From Theristus sp. LFF4_11 (lineage: Eukaryota; Nematoda; Chromadorea; Monhysterida; Xyalidae), in contig JASANC010004863.1 of the NCBI GenBank assembly GCA_030248135.1, forward strand, positions 1 through 64,000: a stretch of DNA of 64,000 nt, written 5' to 3'. Under the pieces are notes generated by a model, which did no database searches, was not told where the DNA came from, and worked only from the letters and a program-made list of their open reading frames with translations. How positions within the stretch are numbered: the first letter of the stretch is position 1; each line of letters opens with the position of its first letter. A program made the position numbers and the translations under genes. This document shows, one piece after another, positions 42,249 through 54,045 of this stretch.

Positions 42249-43106
42249 CGCAAAAATCTACAATCACAAAAATACATTGTGTGACTAGTGCGTATTTGTT
42301 TGTTTTTGAGGCAAGTTCATAGTAATCGAAATGTCCGTAATTGCTGCTGGTACAATAGTCTCGGCTGCGCTAATGTGCGTTCATGTGGCGGCAAGAAACG
42401 GTAATCGATATGTTCGCATGGTGATGGACAAACTGGGATTTCTTAGAAAGGAGGCAAGAACAATTTTTGCTTTTTGCATTTTTATTCAATGTGTGCTTTT
42501 GAATGTTTGTTGGTTGTCTGAATAAAGTGGTATTGGAACCACAGTACATATTTTAAACGGTCACCCTTTGATTTTACATTTAGGCTGTTCGTCAGGCAAG
42601 TTCGCACTCAAACCGCCAGACAATCAAATCAATAAAGTTTGCCAGAGCGTCCACAAAAATCAACGCTTGCAAATAAATCGGTTCGTGTTTGCAAATAAAG
42701 GTTGCTTCGGTTTACTTTTTATAATGAGAATTACATGTTCGCTTGTAACCTGGTTTTACAGTTTCCGCTGTTTTACGAGCTGACCAACGCAATTCTTTCG
42801 ATTGAAAAGCTGATTGAAAGAAATGAAACAGATGAAACAATCGAACAGGCGTGCAAGGAATTCGTGTATTGCTTGGACGTGTTCATGCTGGTGGCATTCA
42901 CGTGCGGCAATTTTGTGTTGACAGTGTTTTTTATTTGACGCTACGTTGACGAACATTGCGATATTATGATCTGTCTCAATAGCTGGGGCTGAACAAATAC
43001 GAACACAATCACTCGTATTACTCCAATCATACCTTATTTACTGTACATTACTTTTGAAAAACTTTTAGAAAATAATGTAATCTTTTTTATGTATGGGCAT
43101 TCATTG

Positions 43107-44143
43107 TATTATCTAAAAATGCGGGAGACGCATATAAAAGGAGGAATATGGCCTTGTGTAAGCAGTGAAAGACTTGGCTCGACAACCTTTTCAAGTCTCT
43201 GATGTGGTACACACGGATACAAGTACATAAGAGTCATATTTTTGCGCCGCGTTTGTTGTTTACAAGCTTGTTGAAAAGCGTAAAAATTTTGAAGTTATCT
43301 AGATATTTTTCAATTGTCCTCTTCAGTTTAGTCTAAAATCACATCATGAGCGAAATTCTGAACAGCATGGCCGAATAAATGAGGCAGTCCGTCAAGGCGG
43401 GATTAGTCGCTGACTAGGAGTTGTCTTTTTCAAAAATGCCAACATAATTTCCAATCATGTGTGCAAAGGAGAAAGAATGAACAGAATAATACGGATAATC
43501 CATTAGCTTAAAAAACGCGTCAAATTTGGCATACAATTTGGTTTCTGAACTTCTTTTTCTTTTATTCAAAATTCGCGCGCTCCTTGCACCCTGAAAAAAG
43601 CTGCCATGTTTAATCGGCTATACTGTAAATTCTGTGCAAAAAACAGAAACATCAGAGATTGCAAAACATTGCTGCATGTAGCTTTATCGTTGTTGCTAAC
43701 GTACGCACCGCTGTGCATACAGCAGCACCAGTGCAAAAAGTGTTGTCTTCCGTTGATTTTCACCTTTTTTACCAAACTCTTGTGCCAGGATAAACCGGTG
43801 AGTCATTGCCACAGAAGGAGACCTTGCGTTCCCAATGCCTCTGCGATACACTTTGTGCAAACCAGTGTCAGCGATCTAAAGTCTGATCGTTATTTTAGTG
43901 GTTTTAGAGGTCGCTAAATGCTAGAAAAAGGCAAATGTGAAAGTTTCATTTGTCTACAATGTACGAGGGTTGCCACTTGCAACCTAAATAAAAAATAAAC
44001 GGCGCAAAAATATGACTCTTATGTACTTGTATCCGTGTGTACCACATCAGAGACTTGAAAAGGTTGTCGAGCCAAGTCTTTCACTGCTTACACAAGGCCA
44101 TATTCCTCCTTTTATATGCGTCTCCCGCATTTTTAGATAATAT
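43107..44143. mobile_element. Element with ~150-bp inverted ends
   Basis: The left arm 43107-43262 (TATTATCTAAAAATGCGGGA...) is matched inverted at 43991-44143. Between them is about 730 bp without a convincing gene. The inner part 43330-43620 is homologous, in reverse orientation, to 46900-47200 in gene 7, so that segment exists independently of these ends. No transposase is seen. Confidence 0.82.
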
Positions 44144-44213
44144 TCTGACTTTTACATAAGCCCCGAAGGTCGGACCAAAATCACAATACGTTGGGCACAC
44201 AACTCAGGTTTTT

Positions 44214-45115
44214 CATTTTTCGTTTTTAGGCCAATTTCGTCTATGCTATTTCTACGGCCGATTCGCCCAAAATCGTCACGATTCAGTACCTAGAAATTGC
44301 TCACATAAGAAAACTGACCCAAAAGCCGTGATCGGCGCAATGAATTACCATAGAAAACACCGACTTCTTGTTTTTCATTTCTGGACCGGTTTCACTAAAT
44401 TCCACGGCCGATTCGCCCGAAATCGTCACGATTCGGTATCTAGAGTTGCTCACATGAAAAAACTATCACAAAATCCGTGATCAGTGTATTTAATTACCAT
44501 GGAAAACACCGTTTTTTTTGTTTTTCATTTCTGGACCAATTTCGCCAATTTCCACGGCCGATTCGCCCGAAATCGTCACGATTCAGTATCTAGAGTTGCT
44601 CACATAAAAAAACTAACACAAAATCCGTGATCAGCGCATTGAATTACCCTGGAAAACATCCTTTTCTTATTTTTCGTTTCTGGACCGATTTCGCCAATTT
44701 CCACGGCCGATTCGCCCGAAATCGTCACGATTCAGTATCTAGAGTTGCTCACGTAAGAAAACTAACCCAAAATCCGTAATCAGCGCATTGAATTACCCTG
44801 GAAAACACCCTTTTCTTGTTTTTCGTTTCTGGACCGATTTCGCCAATTTCGACGGCCGATTCGCCCGAAATCGTCACGATTCGGTATCTAGAGTTGCTCA
44901 CGTAAGAAAACTAACCCAAAATCCGTGATGAGCGCATTGAATTACCCTGGAAAACAATCTTTTCTTGTTTTTCGTTTCTGGACCGATTTCGCCAATTTCG
45001 ACGGCCGATTCGCCCGAAATCGTCACGATTCAGCATCTAGAGTTGCTCACGTAAGAAAACTAACCCAAAATCCGTGATCAGCGCATTGAATTACTACGGA
45101 CTAGACCTTTTTCCT
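44214..45115. repeat. 150-bp tandem satellite, six copies
   Basis: Each unit has ACGGCCGATTCGCCCGAAAT followed by CGTCACGATTC, TATCTAGAGTTGCTCAC and GAATTACC.TGGAAAAC. ACGGCCGATT occurs near 44254, 44404, 44554, 44703, 44852 and 45001, a spacing of 149-150 bp. The outermost (left) unit is the most diverged. No coding content. Confidence 0.93.
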
Positions 45116-45119
45116 ACTA

Positions 45120-45505
45120 TTTTTCGCAGCTCAGACAAAATTTGAAGAGTGAAAAACTGATACCCAGTCAAAATGCTACGAACTTTCAAAGAATGCACAA
45201 TTTTGACTCAAAAAAGTGCCCGGGCAAAAAAATTAACTAAATTTTCAAAAAATACGGATGAAATTACCCTAGGAAACATTTTTGTTCAACTGTGAAAGTG
45301 TCCCAGCTAAAAATTGAAAGGGCGAACACTTAAAACCAGGTGAAAACCCTCCGAACAATTAAAAATGCCCAATTTTTACCCAAAAACAGGGTCGGGGTAA
45401 AAAATTAACCCAATTTTCAAAATCTCCGGGTGGAATTACCCCAGGGAACATTTTTGTTCGACTGTGAAAGTGTCGCAGGCAAAAATTGAAAGGGCGAACA
45501 CATGT
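45120..45505. repeat. Two diverged units of about 170 bp
   Basis: The phrases AAATTACCC.AGGAACATTTTTGTTC.ACTGTGAAAGTGTC and AAAAATTGAAAGGGCGAACAC occur twice (around 45260-45330 and 45430-45505), with matching upstream 'aaaaattaacccaattttcaaaa'. It is next to the 150-bp satellite but of a different sequence. Confidence 0.75.
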
Positions 45506-46383
45506 TGATTACATACACCTGAAAAAAAAGGACAAAGGGAAAGAAGTAACACTGTTTTCAGAATAGGTTTTTCGTGTCTACAGCGTATGAAAAGTAGTCG
45601 GATAAAAATTTTTTCGCGGCTCCAAGCACAACTTTGGGTGTTCGTTTCGTGTGCACGGAACCAAGTTTGTGGCTTATACTATGCTCGCAGGACGCAGCGA
45701 GCAAATTTGAAAAAAGCGCGCGAGGGGATAACGGCTCATATTATGCGTGATGCGCTCTCCGCTCGCTGGCGCTCGCTCGCGCATCCGCATGATTTGTGCA
45801 CCAGTTTTAGATTCGCGGCTTGTTTGTTGTTCGTTAATTATACCTTTTTCATCATTTCAGTCAACAAAACCAAGCAAAGCAGTCTTATTCGCATCAAATA
45901 TAAAAAAAGTTGTAGAACATACAAAAAACGTTTCCTGTTTTACCAGGTACAATGTATAGAATGCACAGCAGTTACTTGCAAAATATATTTGCCTTTAATT
46001 AGGCAAACATAAACCTCATTTATACTAAAACTTGCCCATATCATGTTCCTTATTCATTCACGCTTACATAAAATATATGCATTTCGTAGCGCAAACTGTC
46101 ATTCAACTAAACTGGATGTGCAATACGCTGAGCAGTTTTTTTAAACTGCACTGAATATTGCACTGCAAACTGCACTACATCTCCACTTTCACTACAAGTT
46201 GCATTTTTTTGCGTCTATCATTGAACTGCGTCTGATTTGATTTGTTCAAGCCCAACAATTTATATTCTTGGCAATTCCAGAACCAGTAAGCTGCACAACT
46301 TGATTAAAGCTGATATAGCCTACAGAAAATTGAAAAACTTGATTAAAGCTAATATAATCCACAGAAAACGGAAATATACGAAA
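45506..46383. other. Spacer upstream of gene 7
   Basis: Mostly A/T-rich. 45587-46012 is open but contains no recognisable domain and its codon composition is unlike the receptor exons. Nothing supported. Confidence 0.5.
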
Positions 46384-49300
46384 ATGAAAGTTCTAAAATT
46401 TGTGGTTTTTCTGACCAGCCTTGCATTGACGTTCCGTATCAACCGATCAAACTTATTTATTGAGCCAGCCAACATTACTGACAGCAAATACTTGTCAACT
46501 CAAAAATCGAAATCCAACTTAAACGCCACAATGGATAGCATGAAAGCACTTCTACGTTTGCTATTTCACGGTTACGATCGCAGAGTGGTGCCACTTCAAC
46601 AACTGAGCGACACGCTTGAAGTGAAAATGGTTTTTCACATTGATGCACTCATTGATGTGGTACGGGTAGGGTAAGGATGGTAAAAAAACAGTTTTTATAT
46701 TGCCAAGAACGGTTTATTTTTGTTTTAAAACCGTATTATTTCCTCATTTTTTCCGGCACCCAGCTTTCATAACTTGACCCCTCGTAGTTAATGAGAAGAA
46801 TACAGTTGAAATTAATGCTTTTAAGTAGAGCGAAGTTAAATTTGAGCTTGGCACAGTTTATTACTTTTGAAAAATGCAATATATTATCGTCCAATAGCTT
46901 TCAACTAAGGAATGGCTGAGTAAGAACGGCAACATTTTCAGGGTCTAAAAAGCACGCAAAATTTGAATAAAAGAAAAAAGGCTTTCATAAAGCCAACTGG
47001 GAATCAAATTGGTCGTGCTTTTTTAAACTAAATGATATTCTTCGTGCTATTCTGTTTATAATTTCGCCCTTGCACACACAATTGGGGAATAATTATCTTA
47101 GCATTTCTTGAAAAAGACAACTCTCCTAGTTTGCGACTGAGCCCGCTTTGATGGAGAAGGACTGCCTTATTTTTCGATTAAACTGTACTACCAAATTTCG
47201 AAAAACAATTTAAAGTAAAAATGGTTCTTTATTTTTTGAAAGGGGAAAGCAAAAAATAAAATTGGTTTTATTTTCTATGCCAACCCTAGGTATTGGCGTT
47301 TTGTTTTACACAATGTAACATAGAAAGGTTGCTATTGCTATTTAGTGGTATATGCTGTATCGTATCGTATGATTGGGTGTTGTTAATGCAACACGCTGAT
47401 CTTTTGCCTGAAGTTTTTTTCTGCAGCAGGTTCCATGCTGTTTTTGTCACCTTTCAATTATATTCAGAGTTCTGCCGAGCAAGCGATCACTGTGAGCCTG
47501 ATTACAACACTGGTTTGTTTTGTTTGACAGAATCTTCAACGCAGTGTGGATCGTTGTACAATAGTGAATGAAGCAGTTCGTAGTTCGTGTACAAAAACGT
47601 TTAGCTGCCTCCAGTTTGTTAACCATTCAACCATCATCAATCATCTTCGAGAATAATTCAATAGCAAAAAATTTGCAGACATGGATTGACGAATCGTTAG
47701 TGTGGAATCCGTCAGACTTCGGCGGCATTGATTACCTTGTTGTGCCGACGCGAAATGTCTGGCTGCCAGATGTTATCTGCCAAAATGCGTATGTACCAAG
47801 ATGTTGCGTTGCACCTAAAATATTCGGCTATTTCTGGCAAAACCGTTTTTGGGCCGAATAACTGCAACAAAACAATTTTGCTGTTTCATTTGAGGTGGTA
47901 TTCTGAGTATTGTTTTCACAATGAGTAAGAAATTTCTCAACGTCTGAAGAAAATATTGCGTTCCAAAAGTTCTCTTAAAAACAAAAAAACAATACGAATA
48001 AAAAGTGAACAAAAGACAGAACCCAATGCCGAACTTTGGTCTGCATTTAATTTTCGTTTGATTGTTAGAACAGCAATCATGGTAAAAGAACTGTCCAGAA
48101 TCACGTCTGCGGCCAGCTCTGATCGATTTGAGTCGACAGTTTTAGTGCTGAGCAGTGGAAACGTGACTTATTGGCCATCGGAAATTCTAAAGGCAAAATG
48201 CTTCATGGACGTCACGAATTTTCCTGAAGACAAGCAGGTTTCAACAATTGCAGCTTTTTGAAGCCAATCGTGTTTTAACAAAAAAAAAACAACGTTTCTT
48301 CTTTTTTATAAGTAATCGTTTCGTTAACTGGCAACACAACGTTTTTGCTGATAAACTTTTGCAAATATTCTTTGTAAAACAGAACTGCACGTTGATGTTA
48401 ACCTCATGGATGCACAACTCGTCGATTATAAAACTAACAGTGCTTGAACCGATCAGTTTCTTTTTGGAAAGTTGCGACAGAATCGCACATGACGGTAAGA
48501 TACTGTTAATTTAATATCTATACATACATACAGAGTAGGGTAGTTCACGGTATGTGCCCTTTATGTACCACTGAGAATCAACAGTCAACAGTTGGTTAAC
48601 AACTCGTGGTACACGGTTTCTCGAACAACTTCACAATTAACCAACACTTTTGTATTCGTTACAACTGCAAAATTTCAACAGCACAAAGGTTGTTTCGTTT
48701 TAGAGTGGATTGTTGAGAAGTGCGCGTTGTGGATATTACCATTTGTATATTATAACCCTCTATATGCATTTGACATCGCGCACGTTTCTATGGTGTTACG
48801 CCGTAAGCAAGGCTACTACGTCGTGACACAGCTGGTGCCGAGTGCAATGATCACGATTTTAACGATCATTGGACTTTTCACGCCTGCTAGCCACGATAGA
48901 ACAAGAACGGAAAAGGTAAAGATAATGACCGTGACAATTGAAAAAGACGATGACACCTTGGAAGTATGTACGTTGATTGAGCGGTTCTTCAGCTTACTAC
49001 AGTCGAACTCACTAAAATGTGGAATCAGCTGATTGGTCGACCGAGCGGAGGCTGCTCACACTCCGCACCGTTCTTTTTTGGTGGATTTGGATTTTATTGA
49101 AACGTGTTTCTTTTGAATGAGTGTGAATTTCCAGCACCGCTTTCATGCTAAAAATAAACTCAAAGGGTTGGAGAACTGCGAAATTAATTTTTTTTTTATT
49201 CAACAGCTCAAAATGCATTTTTTACTGACGACGACGACGACGACGTCGTCGCTTAATTTTTACGTGTGAACTGAAAGACAAAAGCCTGAAATGAATGCGC

Positions 49301-50766
49301 TGTGTAGCCAGCTGAAGGGGGTTTCACTCCTAGCTGACCGATCGACATGCGTCCGCAATTAAAAAAAAATGCGTTTTGACTTCGCGGACGACGACGACAC
49401 GACGACGACTTTGCTTTCATTTTTCATTTTTTCGTTTTCAAGTTGTTTTTGGTAAGCTGCTGTGTTCATTTACTTGGTGCACGCAGCAAACCATGCACAG
49501 CTCACTCCTTTCAGGCTTTTATTTTCCAGTCCACACGCAAAAATTAAGCGACGACGTCGTCGTCGTCATTAAACAAAAAATACATTTTGAGTTAAGCTGT
49601 GGAATAAAAATTTTCTAAATTTCGCGGTCTCTAACGTTTGAGTTTATTTTTAGCACAAAAAGGGTGCTGGAAATTCATAAAAACACGTTTCAATAAAATC
49701 CAAATCCACGAAAAAAGAACGGTGCGGAGTGTGAGCAGTCTCCGCTCGGTCGACCAATCAGCTAATTCCACATTTTAGTGAGTTCGACTGTAGACGTATT
49801 TATTTTAGTATTTTGCATTGACTCTGTCCACAAAGACGATACGTTTAATAAACCATTCAAAACAAAAACAATCAGTGAGAATTTTTGAACCATACAATGA
49901 GGAGTAATTCAGCTGAGACAAAGTCTAAAGTCAACAAGGTGATTGACGCTAACGAACGTCAAAACAGTAGTTCTGACTGAAAGTTATTCATTGTTTCGTA
50001 AATTGTTCATTCCAAAATCACAGGTCACACTCGGTCTGACGGCACTGCTGGCAATGGCAGTCATGCTGATTGGCGTCACGGCGACCTTACCCAAGAACTC
50101 GGCGCAGTTTCCTAAACTCGGTTGGAAACAACTTTTGCGCGAATCATGATTCTGTTCAAATGTTTTTTACTATGTTCTTTGTTAAGGTAAATTCATCATC
50201 CTCGAGATGTCCGTGATTGCCGTTGGCACGGTCGTCTCGGCTGCACTGATGTGGCTGCATGTCACTGCGAGAAACGGCAATCGATGCGTTCGTACGGTGA
50301 TGAAAAAACTGGGATTCTTTGAGATAAACAAGAGCAAGGTTTGCGGTTATATGTTTTCGTTTTGATCGACAGGACAAAAAAACATAATGTTAAAAACGAT
50401 TTTTTATATCTTATAGTTCAAATTTAGGCTATTTGTCGCTCAGTGAAGCCGATACAATCATCATTGCAGCGTGAAAAACTCTCGAGGTTGTTACAAAGTG
50501 AATTGGTTAGTTGACGAAATAAAAACGGTTTTCTCTTACGAGTTAACAATTCTGATAATCAACATGGCCCAATGATAAACTTGCTTTAGTCTTTGCTGCT
50601 TGACCTGCTGACTGACGCGACTCTTTCGGTTCAAAGAGCAATCGACAGAAATGAAACAGATGCCACGATTGATCAGGCGTGCAAGGAGTTCGTGCACTAC
50701 TTGGACGTGTCCATGCTGGCGGCGTTCATGGGCGGCAACTTTGTGCTGATAATGGTTTTCATTTAA
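46384..50766 (+). CDS. Receptor gene 7: nAChR-like Cys-loop channel subunit
   Basis: Exons: 46384-46659, 47468-47512, 47679-47788, 48099-48237, 48383-48494, 48704-48915, 50024-50120, 50187-50338, 50428-50505, 50590-50766 (465 codons). Signal peptide MKVLKFVVFLTSLALTF, LFHGYDRRVVPLQQ, SSAEQAITVSL, loop D SLVWNPSDFGG, loop A WLPDVIC and Cys-loop C178-C192. Loop B is TSWMHN with Trp; loop C is VYYNPLYAFDIAHVS with no vicinal Cys. M1 is YYVVTQLVPSAMITILTI, M2 follows TEK and M4 is near residues 440-464. A 26-codon exon forms part of the M3-M4 loop. It pairs with gene 6 in almost every exon. The M1-M2 intron carries a 795-bp fold-back element. It is the last receptor gene of the array. Confidence 0.88.
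46900..47200. repeat. Repeat in gene 7 intron 1, homologous to 43330-43620
   Basis: In reverse complement it matches the inside of the 43107-44143 element: GGCAGTCC...GCGGG...AGTCGC..ACTAGGAG.GTTGTCTTTTTCAA and TGTGTGCAA.GG.GAAA.TA..AACAGAATA. Sequence is diverged but order is kept. Confidence 0.65.
48998..49792. mobile_element. Long fold-back member of MITE family A
   Basis: Begins TACAGTCGAACTC and ends GAGTTCGACTGTA. The arms are about 290 bp each (48998-49290 and 49500-49792) and include AATCAGCTGATTGGTCGACC, TGCGGAGTGTGAGCAG, GGATTTGGATTTTATTGAAA and nested (GAC)n/(GTC)n tracts around GACGACGTCGTC. It lies in the M1-M2 intron of gene 7. The terminal 13 bp link it to the 150-200 bp elements at 41, 54218 and 55043. 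Confidence 0.9.
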
Positions 50767-50984
50767 TAAACTCTTGACTGCCTAGTTACAAACATTACTT
50801 ATTTGTTTATATGGTTTATGCATAAACTACCACACAAACCGATGAATATATTGAACATTGGCGCGTGTACGTATGTGCAAAACATGTAAATAATGCTCAC
50901 GTGAAGCAACATTAACCTGACAATATATTGTGAATGACAATTTGATTTTCAAAATGAGGAAAATAACACCTTATTCACAGTAGC
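50767..50984. other. Spacer between gene 7 and the astacin gene (first part)
   Basis: No exon. AATAAA overlaps the gene 7 stop region (50765-50770), which is too close to be used with confidence as a polyadenylation signal. The rest of the spacer to 52320 holds MITE C copy 3, MITE B copy 3 and a GTGTCC-rich inverted repeat. Confidence 0.5.
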
Positions 50985-51212
50985 TATTGTGGATTTATTC
51001 AAACGTGTCCGGACTAAAATGACGTCATTTGCTTTAAAAACGCTCGTTTGTCAAAGTACAGGCACTGAAATGTCAGTTTGGTGTACTGATTCGACATTCA
51101 CCGTTTGTTTACGGGAAGAAATCGGCTAAACGGAAAATCTGGTTTGCCGTGAACGGCAAGCGCTTGTTTGGCGGCACATGACGTCATTTTAGTGGGACAC
51201 GTTTAAAAAATA
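50985..51212. mobile_element. MITE family C, copy 3
   Basis: TATTGTGGATTTATTCAAAC...ACACGTTTAAAAAATA. It is the cleanest copy, with TGACGTCATTTTAGT at both ends. It is followed 14 bp later by a MITE B copy. Confidence 0.88.
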
Positions 51213-51225
51213 GTTCATACGTAAA

Positions 51226-51491
51226 TACCGTAAAGTCTTGCATATAAGGTCTCCTTATATAAATTTGAAAATCAAAAATTTCTGAAAAAAGTGGAATTTT
51301 GTGTGACAACCTTATAAGTGGGAGGAGGTCTTATAAAGCGAAGATTAGGAATTCCGGGCCTTATAAACGGGGTGGGATTTCGATCAAGTTAAAAATTTGA
51401 ATTTTTTGATTTTCCGCCGTGTGACACTCCGCCCACTTTTGGGCGGGGGTCTTATAAGTGGGAGGAACCTTATATGCAAGACTTTACGGTA
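51226..51491. mobile_element. MITE family B, copy 3
   Basis: Perfect inverted ends TACCGTAAAGTCTTGCATAT / complement. Very close in sequence to copies 1 and 4. Confidence 0.9.
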
Positions 51492-51766
51492 ACTCCTGCT
51501 TTGCTGTGGTGAGCACGATTGTTTGTAAAACTGTAAAGCTACTGTAAATACATGACTTATTAAGAAGTGCAGTTTTGCAGGGGATGTTTTTCATCAATGT
51601 CGCGTGAAAATAAAAGTGTAAATTTCATTTTTTTTTAAATAGTGTCATTGCTGCCAGTACATGTATCTCAACATTTGCTCAACAAACACTTTTTACGCAT
51701 GAACGTTTGAATGCGCGAGACGAGAAAAATTTAAAATTGTTAATTGACGAGATTACACGCAAAAAG

Positions 51767-51935
51767 TGTCCGAAGTCGTGCCCTGTTGCGTGTCCCGTGT
51801 AGTGTCCTATCCCACTCGTTGTCCCGACCCGAAAATAAAAATTTATTCATTTATCTCATTTTCCGGGGCACCACACGGCTCGGGACACGCGACCGGACAC
51901 GTCACCGGGCACGAGCTCGGACATTTTCTAGCGTG
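51767..51935. repeat. Inverted repeat rich in GTGTCC/GGACAC
   Basis: GTGTCCGAAGTCGTGCCC...GTGTCCCG at the left pairs with CGGGACAC...GGGCACGAGCTCGGACA at the right around an A/T core. A diverged relative with the same GTGTCC / CGGACA ends and a trailing CGCTAGCG lies at 54590-54782. Confidence 0.6.
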
Positions 51936-52320
51936 TATCATTTTGTTGTCGTTTCTTCTCTTTTTGTGGATTTTTTTGTGCTCGCATGCTGACTAAAACT
52001 ATAGTTTTACACTATATTATATACTACATCGATGCAGAGCAAGAAGTGATGATTTTTCCAGACGACGACATGTTTTTTTACGTTTCCTCCAAAACGCATC
52101 TCAAATTGTTAAGCCAAAAACAACCAGTTGATATGAAAGTCCATTTCTATAAAAAAGAACTCACGCAAAGCAGAAAAACCTACTGTTGTACATATTTTGC
52201 ACGTACAATATGTTTGCTTAAAGCTGTCACTTTTTTCGTAAAATACAGATTGGGATTGGAGTGCCAATAACACTTATTTAGCGGACAACTGGGGTGTTTT
52301 GTTTTGCGTAGGGTCGCAAA

Positions 52321-54013
52321 ATGTCAACAATACGGCCCCAAGTTGTCGTTGTACTCGTCCTGGTGTCATTAATCGCCATCGCGAAAGCGCCTCCTCCCGA
52401 AGGCAAGGGCAAACCGCCGCCGAAAGTGAAGGGGCTTGCGAAGGTAATTGAAAAAGGGGCGCTGAAAAAAAGTAATTTCAACAGTTTTTACCAGTAGAGT
52501 TGGAGTGCAGTTGTTGTTTTTTGTTTCGTTTTCGTTTTTTGGGTGAACTGCTCGGATTGATTTCAATTGTTATAAGCGTCTCTATAAACGTCGGTGTGTC
52601 CGCTAGCTAGAGGACGGTCGCGGTTAACCACTCCCAGGAGGCATTATTGGCCCCGCCTCGCCGCCTGAGGTGTACCGTTCTTGACCACCAAAACGTACGA
52701 TACGTGTTCTACTGGACTCCAAAAGGCTGCTGCTGCTGCCGTGTTCGTTCTGTTACTTCGAAGAAAAGGGAAACACTTCCGCAAAACTGTCACGCGCCGG
52801 GCGCCATTATTTTCTGCCGTCCCACTCGTTATTTATTTCCAGACGCACTTCAAACAAAAATCTGCGCCGCCGTTTGCGCAACGTCAACAGGTGACCAGAG
52901 GACGAGTACGCCGCGGCAACAAACAGTTTCAGACAATGGCCGAGGACTTGGTCACGAGTCTGCAGTCACTGATGTTGAAGTACTTGAAATGCGCCGGAAA
53001 AGTGGTGAGCCGTTGTTGTGGTGGCGTGGCTTTTTATTTGTTTTACAATGCTTTCTTGACTTTATTTCTCATGGATGTTTTGCGGGTTTCGTTTGAAACC
53101 AAAAAAAATATACCGCAGTGGTGAAGAGGTCCAACTGAAACCTGCACTGAATAAATCGTTCCGTCCGGAAGGGTACATATGCATGTCCCCGTACAAGTTG
53201 CCAAGCTCGCCATTTCAGTGTGATGTGATTTTAAAAAGAAACAACTGTTTTTTTGTGTCATTTTTCATGACTTTTAGAATTGAATTTTGTTTCAGTCTCG
53301 ATCGCAGCGAATCGTCGACACGCCGTTCAAGTTTGGCGACGTCATCCCGTCTGAGCAGGCCATGCGCAAACTGGTGCGACAGGCGTGCTCCGAAAAACAA
53401 CAAGGTGCACAAAAATTTTGCAACAAAATCAACAAAACATCATGTTTGTTTCGTTATCACGCTAAATACGCCAATATCCATTTCAAAATTCATCCCATAT
53501 GCCAAAATTTATGTTGGTGCTCTGTCTGCCATTTGGTTTTTTTCTGAAATTTTTGAACTTTTACAATGGACTTTGGCGTGGGATGAATTCTGGTGTTGAG
53601 TTTGGCATGGAATAAAATTTGGAATGGATTTTCGCTTTTTTTGTGCGTGCACGCTGAAAAAATCTGGTATTCCAGTTTCAGTTTCCATTTCCGTATCCAT
53701 TTCAGTTTCCGTTTGCCGTAATTTTTTGAGCGGACCGTAAATTTTTCAGTAATAGTATCGGACCATTTCTGAGCACTAGACTCGCGGTGTAGAAAAGTGC
53801 AGCAGCGAAAAATTTCGGAAACGGAAACGCTTGTAGAAACAAAAACGAAATGGAAATGGAATTTTTTGAATCATGTGCATGCTGAAAATAGAACAACGTG
53901 TTCATGAACAATTTCATTTTCATATCATTACGCCATTATTAAAACCCGTTCACAGTTTATGACAAGTTTCAGGTCGTAGCGGCAGTCGAGCCCAAGGTCA
54001 AGGCCAAGGTCGA

Positions 54014-54045
<32 letters not shown>

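Larger units (their letters stand above)
41618..42938 (+). pseudogene. 5'-truncated receptor copy between genes 6 and 7
   Basis: Retains the last 17 codons of the M2 exon (41618-41669, VTATLPKNSAQFPTLG), the M3 exon (42311-42453, GKFIVIEMSVIAAGT), a degraded loop exon starting at 42584 and the M4 exon with its stop codon (42762-42938). Signal peptide, ligand-binding domain, M1 and most of M2 are absent. In M3 the conserved LMWLHV reads LMCVHV. The candidate donor after 42453 is GC, and the loop exon has an in-frame stop after about 32 codons with no clear donor. The M4 exon is closest to gene 7 (ETDETIEQACKEFV). The truncated end coincides with an inverted repeat and a satellite, so rearrangement probably removed the 5' part. 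Confidence 0.88.

Noticed and set aside
44214..45115. CRISPR-like array
   Set aside because: Whole 150-bp units are conserved with no short repeat/unique spacer pattern, and the genome is eukaryotic.
45587..46012. 141-codon frame upstream of gene 7
   Set aside because: No domain and no match in other spacers; probably chance.
52647..53124. Long overlapping frames around astacin exon 2 as separate genes
   Set aside because: They extend the true exon 52843-53004 through its acceptor and donor; splicing to exons 1 and 3 gives one consistent frame.
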